A DNA stretch of 64,000 bases. Origin: Akkermansiaceae bacterium. Its GTDB lineage: Bacteria > Verrucomicrobiota > Verrucomicrobiia > Verrucomicrobiales > Akkermansiaceae. Position numbers and translations under genes: made by a program. Location: assembly GCA_015062005.1 (NCBI GenBank), contig SUVL01000002.1, positions 62,001 to 126,000 of the forward strand, read 5' to 3'. Positions within the stretch are counted from its first letter, which is position 1, and every line of letters begins with the position of its first letter. Shown piece by piece: positions 58,131 through 64,000 of this stretch. The notes under the pieces were generated by a model. It had not been told where the DNA came from. It did not search any database and was given only the letters and a program-made list of their open reading frames with translations.

Positions 58131-58160
58131 TAGCGCGTCTACCAATTCCGCCACGTGCGC
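58079..58160 (-). tRNA. tRNA-Leu (anticodon CAG)
   Basis: An 82-nt cloverleaf without encoded CCA. Acceptor GCGCACG (from 58160) pairs with CGTGCGT (ending 58080) with one G-U; discriminator A at 58079. D-arm GCGGAATTGGTAGACGCGC is a Leu-type arm; the anticodon loop TTCAGGT gives CAG; a long variable arm GTGAGTAACATCGT marks a class-II tRNA; T-loop GGTTCGAGTCC. A terminator follows at 58040-58065. Its anticodon-loop region is where the island integrated, and the element restored the gene. Confidence 0.9.
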
Positions 58161-58272
58161 ATTTGATTGGTGCGGGGGCAGTTTATCACAGTTTCATTCC
58201 TTTTGCAAGCTAATTCCGCAAAAAAATCAAAAAAAAGTTTCAGCGTGTGTCAAAAATCAGCAGGAAAGCAGC

Positions 58273-58301
58273 TTGCAGCCCGGCGGGCAGCATGGTATAA
58301 T
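58273..58301 (+). promoter_or_regulatory. Sigma70 promoter of the kinase gene
   Basis: TTGCAG (58273-58278), 17-nt spacer, TATAAT (58296-58301) with an extended TGG before it. The ATG at 58311 is 9 nt away. A GGAGG lies between the -10 and the ATG, but it would be upstream of, or at, the transcript start. Confidence 0.7.
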
Positions 58302-58310
58302 GGAGGTCAG

Positions 58311-60962
58311 ATGGAGCCCGACAGCACAGCCGTGACCCCCAGTACCCGCAGCCGCCGCGGCGTACCGCGGCGAGCATCGCAGCGGCCGGAAGGCACACGC
58401 CCCGATGTGCCGGACCACGAGATTCTGCGAAAAATCGGCACGGGGGCGTACGGAGAGGTGTGGCTTGCCCGCTCCGTCACCGGGGCTTACCGGGCGGTAA
58501 AAGTGGTGTGGCGGGAAGATTTCACGGACGAACAAGTCTTCATCCGCGAGTTTGACGGGGTGCTGACCTACGAACCTATAGCACGCGGCATACCGGGGCT
58601 GGTCCATATACTGCACATCGGGCAGCACGGCGGGGAATATCCCTATTATTTCTACGTAATGGAACTGGCGGATGATGCCTACACCGGCGCCCACACTGAC
58701 CCGGATTCCTACGTACCGCGCACCCTGTACAGCGACATGCAGCAATATGGCAACCGCCCCATGCCGCTGGACTACGTGCTGGAAGTAGGCTGCCAGCTTT
58801 CCCGCGCCCTGGCAGGGCTGCATTCACAGGAACTGGCGCACCGCGATGTCAAACCCACCAATGTCATTTTCATCAATGGCAGGGTAAAGCTGGCGGATGC
58901 GGGGCTGGTGGCGCACAGCAACCAGCGCAGTTTTGTGGGCACGGAAGGCTATATCCCCCCGGAGGGGCCCGGCACCCCGAGAGCAGATGTATACGCCCTG
59001 GCCAAGGTGCTCTACGAAATGTCCACCGGCATGGACCGCCTGAATTTCCCCACGCTGCCGGTGGAACTGCCGGAAGGAGCCACCCACCGCCGCTGGATAG
59101 AGTTCAACAAGATTATCTGCGCCGCAGCCGACCCGCAAGTCCACCACGATACTATCGTCAACGCCAAACAGCTGGCGGAAAAGCTGGAGCTGCTGCGGGA
59201 TGATGCCCAGCTGCGCCGGCAGCGGCAGCGTTCCTGGCGAAAAATCGGCATCCGCCTGGGGATTTTCACCCTCATAGCCGGCATGATTGCCGGCACATGC
59301 ATGCTGCTGCTGCCCCAGGATATGCCTGAGCGAATCCACAAGGCAAAAGACACCCTGCTGGGCAAAGAACCGGTGCAGCCCCCCCCTGCCCCAGCGGCGG
59401 ATTCCGCACCGGAACCACCGCCTCCCCCACTCCCCCAGACCGGGCAGTACTTTGTCGGCAGCGTGCCGGCGGGTGCCTCCGTGTACACGGAGGATGGCGT
59501 CTACCTGGACGAGACCCCCTATGGACCCCTCAGTGCAGCCACCGGCAAACGCATTGCCTTCATTCTGCGCAAAGAGGGCTACGCCGATTCTCACGTAAGC
59601 GGCATTATCCCGCCCGGCGGGCTGCTCTCCCTGGGCGGAGAACTGCAACCCTACCGTCCCCCCCGCACCGGCGAGGAATGGACGGACGCCCAGGGTACCC
59701 TCTACCGGCCGGCCGGCGGGGTTCACGAAGCCACCACCCTGGTCACCGCCGGGCAATTCCGCGAATTCCTCCGGGCCGAACCCGGAGCTGCCGAAAAATT
59801 CGACTGCAAGGAAGCAGACGGTCTCCTCCTCACATCTCAGGAGGCCATCGGAGCCTTTACCCTCTGGCTCACCCGCCAGTGCGAAAAGGCCGGCACCATC
59901 GGGCGAGACCACTCGCTCATTGCCCGCCCGGCTCCCGGAACTGCCGCCGGGCCTGATTTGTGCGGCTACCGTCTCAATACCATGCTGGTGCAGAAAACCC
60001 CGGTAAGCATTTACACCAACCCGGCCGGTGCCAGTGTCACCCTCAACGGCATGCCTCTGGGTATCACCCCCATGCAATCGGTCAGTCTGCCGCTCGCCCC
60101 GTACTACCTGGAAATCCGCCTGCCGGGATATTCCACCGTGCGGCGCAGCGGTCTTTCCCCCAAAGACCTGGTGCTCAACCTTCACCTCCAGCCCAACCAC
60201 TCCGTGAACTTCGGCAGCACCTGGATTAACAGCATGGGGCTCAAACTCCTGCCGATTCAGCCGAACCTGATGGTCTGCGTCACGGAAGTACGCGTGGCTG
60301 ATTATCTGCGCTACTGCCGCGAAAGCCATACCCCGGAGCCCGTGCCCCCGGCCTTTGAGCAGAACGAACACCACCCGGTGGTCAACGTCTCGCGCACGGA
60401 AGCCGAAGCCTTTGCCGCCTGGCTCACCCAGCAGGAACGCAGCAACGGCCTCATCGAAGAAACGGATACCTACCGCCTGCCTACTGATGAGGAATGGAGC
60501 ATCATGGTGGGTTGCAAGGACAGCAACGGCCAGAGCCCCTACGAGCGCCAGCGCGTGCGCGCCACCAACGGTGCCGAATACCCCTGGGGCCGCAAGTGGC
60601 CCCCCGCCCGCAACACCGGCAACTATGCCGACAGCAGCGCGGTGCCGGGAGTGCGGGCAGACCACATCATCCCCAACTATCATGACGATTTTGCCCACAC
60701 TGCCCCCGTAGGCTCCTTTACCCCCAATGCGCTGGGGCTGCACGACCTGGGCGGCAATGTTCAGGAATGGATCAGCGGTGAATACGGAGGCCCGAGCAAT
60801 TTCCACTTCCGGACCTACGGAGTCACCCGCGGTGGCGACTACACCTCATTCCGCCCCGGGCAGCTCAGTTCCCACCGCCGCACCCCCCACCCGGCAGATG
60901 CCCAGCGCCCCACCATCGGTTTCCGACTTGTTCTGGAGCGCAGGCTTTCCACCCCGGATTAA
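58311..60962 (+). CDS. Membrane Ser/Thr protein kinase with PEGA and FGE-sulfatase domains
   Basis: An 883-residue fusion. Residues 35-295 are a protein kinase: glycine loop IGTGAYGEVW (42-51), Lys64 in RAVKV, catalytic loop AHRDVKPTNV, and a DFG variant LADAGL. One membrane helix follows (about 311-333), then a Pro-rich linker, two PEGA-type beta modules (YFVGSVPAGASVYTEDGVYLDETPYGPL; VSIYTNPAGASVTLNGMPLGITPM), and a C-terminal formylglycine-generating/sulfatase-modifying-factor-like domain (EYPWGRKWPPARNTGNYAD... LGLHDLGGNVQEWISGEYGG... GVTRGGDY). The FGE domain is probably a ligand-binding lectin-like fold outside the cytoplasm rather than an enzyme. Known in Verrucomicrobiota and Planctomycetes. 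Confidence 0.9.
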   Translation: MEPDSTAVTPSTRSRRGVPRRASQRPEGTRPDVPDHEILRKIGTGAYGEVWLARSVTGAYRAVKVVWREDFTDEQVFIREFDGVLTYEPIARGIPGLVHILHIGQHGGEYPYYFYVMELADDAYTGAHTDPDSYVPRTLYSDMQQYGNRPMPLDYVLEVGCQLSRALAGLHSQELAHRDVKPTNVIFINGRVKLADAGLVAHSNQRSFVGTEGYIPPEGPGTPRADVYALAKVLYEMSTGMDRLNFPTLPVELPEGATHRRWIEFNKIICAAADPQVHHDTIVNAKQLAEKLELLRDDAQLRRQRQRSWRKIGIRLGIFTLIAGMIAGTCMLLLPQDMPERIHKAKDTLLGKEPVQPPPAPAADSAPEPPPPPLPQTGQYFVGSVPAGASVYTEDGVYLDETPYGPLSAATGKRIAFILRKEGYADSHVSGIIPPGGLLSLGGELQPYRPPRTGEEWTDAQGTLYRPAGGVHEATTLVTAGQFREFLRAEPGAAEKFDCKEADGLLLTSQEAIGAFTLWLTRQCEKAGTIGRDHSLIARPAPGTAAGPDLCGYRLNTMLVQKTPVSIYTNPAGASVTLNGMPLGITPMQSVSLPLAPYYLEIRLPGYSTVRRSGLSPKDLVLNLHLQPNHSVNFGSTWINSMGLKLLPIQPNLMVCVTEVRVADYLRYCRESHTPEPVPPAFEQNEHHPVVNVSRTEAEAFAAWLTQQERSNGLIEETDTYRLPTDEEWSIMVGCKDSNGQSPYERQRVRATNGAEYPWGRKWPPARNTGNYADSSAVPGVRADHIIPNYHDDFAHTAPVGSFTPNALGLHDLGGNVQEWISGEYGGPSNFHFRTYGVTRGGDYTSFRPGQLSSHRRTPHPADAQRPTIGFRLVLERRLSTPD

Positions 60963-60991
60963 TGCAGGCCGAAAGGCCGCATGCCCAGGAG

Positions 60992-61549
60992 CTACGCGCC
61001 GGAGCGGAAAACAGAGCCTGGTTCAGTCCAGGTGCCAGGCGGCAGCACGCGGCCGGGCAGAATCACGCACTTGCAGCCAATGCGGCAGTGCTCCCCCACG
61101 ACACAGCCCAGCTTATGGCACCCGGTAGGCAGAAGTTCGCCGCACCAGGGCATGCGGATTTCCCCGGCATCGTGCCGGAAATTGCTGAAAATACAGCCAC
61201 CGCCCACATTCACATCATCGCGGATGATGGAATCGCCGATATAGGAGAGATGGGCCACAAAGACCTTGTTGCCCAGCAGGCTGCTCTTCACCTCCACCGC
61301 ATTGCCAATGACGCAGTTATCGCCGATGCAGGTTTCTCCGCGCAGATAGGCATTCGGGCCGATGCGGCAGTTGCGGCCGATGCGCACATGCCCCTCAATC
61401 ACCGTACCCGGCAGCACCACCGAGCCCTCCCCAAGCTCCAGTACGCCAAGTACGTGAGCCCCGGCATATACCTCGCCCTCAACCCGGGGCTGCAGTTCCA
61501 GCAGCTCCGCCCGCCTGCTCTCCAGTTCCTTCCAGGGTTCCAACATCAT
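60992..61549 (-). CDS. Left-handed beta-helix (hexapeptide-repeat) protein, GlmU C-terminal-like
   Basis: A 185-residue protein with imperfect hexapeptide repeats from about residue 28 to 110 (GEGSVVLPGTVIEGHVRIGRNCRIGPNAYLRGETCIGDNCVIGNAVEVKSSLLGNKVFVAHLSYIGDSIIRDDVNVGGGCIFSNF). The segment order, with A-H-L-S-Y-I-G-D-S and G-G-G-x-x-x-x-N-F, resembles the acetyltransferase half of GlmU. It lacks the uridylyltransferase half, so it is a stand-alone acyltransferase of unknown acceptor. It is the last gene of a minus-strand operon and overlaps the lipase-like gene by 4 nt. Confidence 0.85.
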   Translation of the reverse strand: MMLEPWKELESRRAELLELQPRVEGEVYAGAHVLGVLELGEGSVVLPGTVIEGHVRIGRNCRIGPNAYLRGETCIGDNCVIGNAVEVKSSLLGNKVFVAHLSYIGDSIIRDDVNVGGGCIFSNFRHDAGEIRMPWCGELLPTGCHKLGCVVGEHCRIGCKCVILPGRVLPPGTWTEPGSVFRSGA

Positions 61550-62319
61550 TTCTTTCCTATCCTGAATCGTTTACATGCCTCCAGAAGCAGTTCGTGCGGC
61601 GACTTCCCTGCACCGGGGGGCTTCTCCATCAGCAACGGCTCCGGGTATACATGGGCAAAGCGGGCACCGGCGGCGTCCCGCTGCCGGCCGGAATAGGCCA
61701 GATTCTCATCCGCCTGCGGGCAATGCCCCCAGGGTCCCCCCAACCAGGCAGCCGCGTCTCGCACATTCCGGTACGGGCTGCAATAGGCATTCACCCAGAA
61801 ATCCACCATCGGGGCGCGGTCCCTCGGTTGGGAGCGCTCACGCCTGCTCACCGGGTCCAGGGTCACCACCAGCACCTTGCCGGAGTGTGGCACATCCCCC
61901 AGCTGCCGCAAGGCATCCATGATGGCAGAGCCACCATAACTATGCCCCAGCAGCACTACATCCGCCTGGGGATTCAGCTGCAGGAAAGCCCGCAAATCCC
62001 GCTGCAATTTCCAGGTACTGTGGAAAAGCAGGTTACCGGTGCCGCTGTCCCAGGCATAGTAGGCGCGCAACTGGCGCCCCTGGCAAGGCAACGGGGGCAT
62101 CTGCTCATACACCTGGCGGAAATGCAGCAGCACCTGCTCCGTGAAACCGCCCACAAAAATGACCGCCACATCCGCCTTTTCGGCCGGCAGTGGCAGCTGC
62201 TTGCGCCGCCCCACAAACCCCGTCAGCGGGGCCGGCTCCAGCCCCGCAACCGGTGGTGGGGGCTGACTGCAGGAACCCAGCAGCACCGCCCCCGCGCACA
62301 GATAGAGCAACGTTCTCAC
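61546..62319 (-). CDS. Lipase-like alpha/beta hydrolase lipoprotein
   Basis: A 257-residue protein starting at GTG 62319 (MRTLLYLCAGAVLLGSC), with a lipobox LLGSC. The hydrolase core is DVAVIFVGGFTEQ followed by the nucleophile elbow VLLGHSYGGSAIMDAL (G-H-S-Y-G), and a His in the late GHCPQADENLAYSG segment may complete the triad. I choose the GTG, which overlaps the preceding stop (GTGA), over the longer open frame, which has no signal-like start. An envelope lipase or esterase; substrate unknown. Confidence 0.8.
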   Translation of the reverse strand: MRTLLYLCAGAVLLGSCSQPPPPVAGLEPAPLTGFVGRRKQLPLPAEKADVAVIFVGGFTEQVLLHFRQVYEQMPPLPCQGRQLRAYYAWDSGTGNLLFHSTWKLQRDLRAFLQLNPQADVVLLGHSYGGSAIMDALRQLGDVPHSGKVLVVTLDPVSRRERSQPRDRAPMVDFWVNAYCSPYRNVRDAAAWLGGPWGHCPQADENLAYSGRQRDAAGARFAHVYPEPLLMEKPPGAGKSPHELLLEACKRFRIGKK

Positions 62320-62771
62320 AGAGCCTCGGCGAACACCTTCCGGAGATAAGGCGTAAGAATGGTGTAGAGCTCCTTCTCCTGCTCCTCGGTCAGCACCACA
62401 TCGTGCATCAACACGCGTTTCTCCAGCACCGTGCCGGCCAGGCACTGACCATTCGTTGCATAGATGTAGAAGCGGTTCTGCACCAGCGGCGCGTGTTCAT
62501 CATCCGTCTGGTAAGCCAGCTCGGGCACGTCACGAGCCTCACCCGCCCGGAGGAGCGCACTCACCTTGATTCGGTCAGATTCGCTCATCGGCCATATTCC
62601 CTTCCCCTCCTCGTTCAGCCAGGCCGGCTGGTAGGTCGTCACCGCAAGACCGGTGGAACTGAGCATCTCCTGCACCGACTCTCCGCTCACAGAGCCTGTA
62701 GGATGCAAGCACCCGGTCAGCAGCATAAGCGCTGCTCCCGCCATTCCTAAAACGATATTCTTTCCGTTCAT
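62316..62771 (-). CDS. Lipoprotein of unknown function
   Basis: A 151-residue protein, MNGKNIVLGMAGAALMLLTGC, with a lipobox LLTGC at 18-21. The rest is a soluble alpha/beta domain (WLNEEGKGIWPMSESDRIKVSALL... RFYIYATNGQCLAGTVLEKRVLMHDVVLTEEQEKELYTIL). ATG at 62771 is preferred; the open frame upstream overlaps the phosphatase gene. It is translationally coupled (GTGA) to the lipase-like gene. Confidence 0.7.
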   Translation of the reverse strand: MNGKNIVLGMAGAALMLLTGCLHPTGSVSGESVQEMLSSTGLAVTTYQPAWLNEEGKGIWPMSESDRIKVSALLRAGEARDVPELAYQTDDEHAPLVQNRFYIYATNGQCLAGTVLEKRVLMHDVVLTEEQEKELYTILTPYLRKVFAEAL

Positions 62772-62790
62772 ACAATAAATCTGACGTAAT

Positions 62791-63324
62791 TCATGACTCC
62801 GCCCTGGCAATATCATTTGCCATCTGGCGGGTGGCTGCAACCAGCAGAGCCACCACATCATCAAAGCCCTTCTTATCCCCGTAATAGGGGTCCGGCACCT
62901 CATGCAGCGGGCAATCATCCGGGAACCAGGCGCTCATAGGCACCACCTTGGCCATTTCCCCCGGCGTGTGCGCCTTCTGGATAACCTCCTCGTAATTAGC
63001 ATCATCCTGCGGCACAATGAGATCAAACGCCTCGAAATCCCGGCGGCTGAACTGGCGGCCGCGGTGGCCATTGTACCCGAACCCGGCACGGGCCAGAGCC
63101 TCCAGCATGCGGGAATCCGGTTTCTCGCCTATATGGTAGGCCGCCGTGCCGCAGGAATCCGCCTCCACGTGGTCAGCCAGCCCCGCAGCCTGAACCGCCG
63201 CATTGAAGGCATGCTCCGCGGCTACCGAACGGCAGATATTCCCCAGGCACACAAAAAGCACACGGAACACCTGCACCGCAGATTCCGGTTGACCATCAGC
63301 ACCAATTCTGGTATGTACATCCAT
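62791..63324 (-). CDS. Low-molecular-weight protein-tyrosine phosphatase
   Basis: A 177-residue phosphatase. The P-loop V-C-L-G-N-I-C-R-S (C-x5-R-S) is at about residues 25-33, and the general-acid loop is VPDPYYGDKKGFDDV near 150. The N-terminus carries a 17-residue extension before the fold (FRVLFVCLGN). These enzymes reverse tyrosine phosphorylation, often of polysaccharide-export kinases, or act on arginine phosphates. ATG at 63324 is used, with a weak promoter 10 nt before it. First gene of a four-gene minus-strand operon. Confidence 0.92.
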   Translation of the reverse strand: MDVHTRIGADGQPESAVQVFRVLFVCLGNICRSVAAEHAFNAAVQAAGLADHVEADSCGTAAYHIGEKPDSRMLEALARAGFGYNGHRGRQFSRRDFEAFDLIVPQDDANYEEVIQKAHTPGEMAKVVPMSAWFPDDCPLHEVPDPYYGDKKGFDDVVALLVAATRQMANDIARAES

Positions 63325-63347
63325 GTCACTGCGTATCCTACCACACC

Positions 63348-64000
63348 ATGTTGAACATTGCACGCCTGAAATCAGCCCCTGAGATATTTTACTCCCTGCA
63401 AGGGGAAGGAGCCCGCTGCGGCACCCCGGCCGTCTTTCTGCGTCTGGCCGGCTGCAATCTGGCCTGTAAGTGGTGCGACACCAAGCACTCATGGGGTAAT
63501 GGAATCCTCTGCTCCACCCGGGATATTGCAGCTCACATCCGCGATTTCAACAGCGATTCCCTTGTCATAACAGGCGGGGAACCCCTGCTCCAGCAGGAAG
63601 CGCTCGCCCGGCTGCTCCACCTCCTGCCGGAAACCATGCATGTGGAAGTGGAAACCAACGGTACCATTGCCCCCACTCCTGCGCTGGAGCAGCGCATCAC
63701 CCAGTGGAATATCTCCCCCAAGCTCAACCACTCCGGCAACCCGGGCGAAAAATCGCTCCGGCCGGAAGTGCTGGAACACTTTGCCGCCATGCCCCAGGCC
63801 TGGTTCAAATTTGTAGTACAGAGCGAAGCCGACTGGCCCGCCATCGCGGCACTGGGGCTCCCGCAGCAGCGCATCATCCTCATGCCCTGCGCCACCACCC
63901 GGGCTGAGCTCGAAACGGCCCGCCCCGCAGTGGTGGACATGTGCCTGCGCCACCGCGTGCGCCTCGGCGACCGGCTCCACCTCACCCTCTGGGACGATAA
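63348..64000 (+). CDS. queE: 7-carboxy-7-deazaguanine synthase, radical SAM, partial at the window end
   Basis: 217 codons are visible; the gene runs past the right edge, probably by only a few codons. Family pattern: EIFYSLQGEGARCGTPAVFLRLAGCNLACKWCDT, with the radical-SAM cluster C-x3-C-x2-C, then ITGGEPLLQ and VEVETNGTI. QueE rearranges carboxy-tetrahydropterin to 7-carboxy-7-deazaguanine in the queuosine (or 7-deaza-DNA) pathway. It diverges from the phosphatase gene with only 23 nt between starts; no Shine-Dalgarno is seen. queC, queD and queF are not in the window. Confidence 0.94.
   Translation, partial: MLNIARLKSAPEIFYSLQGEGARCGTPAVFLRLAGCNLACKWCDTKHSWGNGILCSTRDIAAHIRDFNSDSLVITGGEPLLQQEALARLLHLLPETMHVEVETNGTIAPTPALEQRITQWNISPKLNHSGNPGEKSLRPEVLEHFAAMPQAWFKFVVQSEADWPAIAALGLPQQRIILMPCATTRAELETARPAVVDMCLRHRVRLGDRLHLTLWDD

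Overview
The window reads like a chromosome segment from a Verrucomicrobiota bacterium, most likely Akkermansia-like. This is inferred from the protein style, the divergent FtsZ, the SdhCAB complex with a single long cytochrome b subunit, the large tail-specific protease and the kinase-PEGA-FGE fusion; no rRNA is present to settle it. The backbone is visibly GC-rich with densely packed genes. Most backbone starts lack a Shine-Dalgarno sequence, and many genes carry a sigma70-type promoter whose -10 box ends only 6-12 nt before the ATG, which implies leaderless or nearly leaderless mRNAs.

Layout. 1-3.1 kb: ExbB/ExbD proton-channel operon (last ExbD cut by the window edge), alkaline phosphatase, small lipoprotein. 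3.2-7.5 kb: operon of an AsmA-like protein, an IF-1-like S1-fold protein and a U32/RlhA-type protein. 7.5-9.9 kb: accessory patch with an RHS remnant, a large inverted-repeat element, a DUF4143-type ATPase and a 33-bp tandem repeat. 9.9-20.3 kb: secreted protein, unusual alpha/beta hydrolase, Psd, FtsZ, FtsA, lipoprotein, a candidate structured RNA, MreB, RNase E/G and FabG, i.e. largely division, shape and lipid functions. 20.4-23.5 kb: small glycan cluster (two glycosyltransferases and an acyltransferase). 23.6-25.1 kb: DUF4062/ATPase/winged-helix regulator with a probable autoregulatory operator. 25.2-28.8 kb: SdhCAB. 28.8-36.4 kb: LysE exporter, YhaM-like nuclease, SecG, PanD, Nth, lipoprotein, two coiled-coil membrane proteins and PNPase. 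36.7-41.3 kb: RadC, TatD, GtrB-like transferase, tail-specific protease. 41.4-44.0 kb: orphan transposase-type HTH protein and an ankyrin protein of about 17.6 near-identical repeats.

44.1-58.1 kb is an AT-richer integrative element of about 13.8 kb inserted into a tRNA-Leu(CAG) gene and bounded by 170-bp direct repeats. It encodes two tandem tyrosine integrases, an excisionase-like gene with an internal amber codon, a TOPRIM primase-like protein with an upstream partner, an iteron-rich non-coding region, several small unknown genes, a candidate hairpin-array RNA behind a consensus promoter, and a cargo operon of two M.EcoRI-family methyltransferases plus a DUF262-HNH nuclease. No capsid, terminase or conjugation genes are recognisable, so a phage satellite or self-replicating genomic island carrying a restriction-modification-like defence module is the best reading.

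58.3-64 kb returns to backbone: a membrane Ser/Thr kinase with PEGA and FGE-sulfatase domains, a four-gene operon (low-molecular-weight phosphatase, two lipoproteins, hexapeptide-repeat protein) and QueE, cut by the window end.
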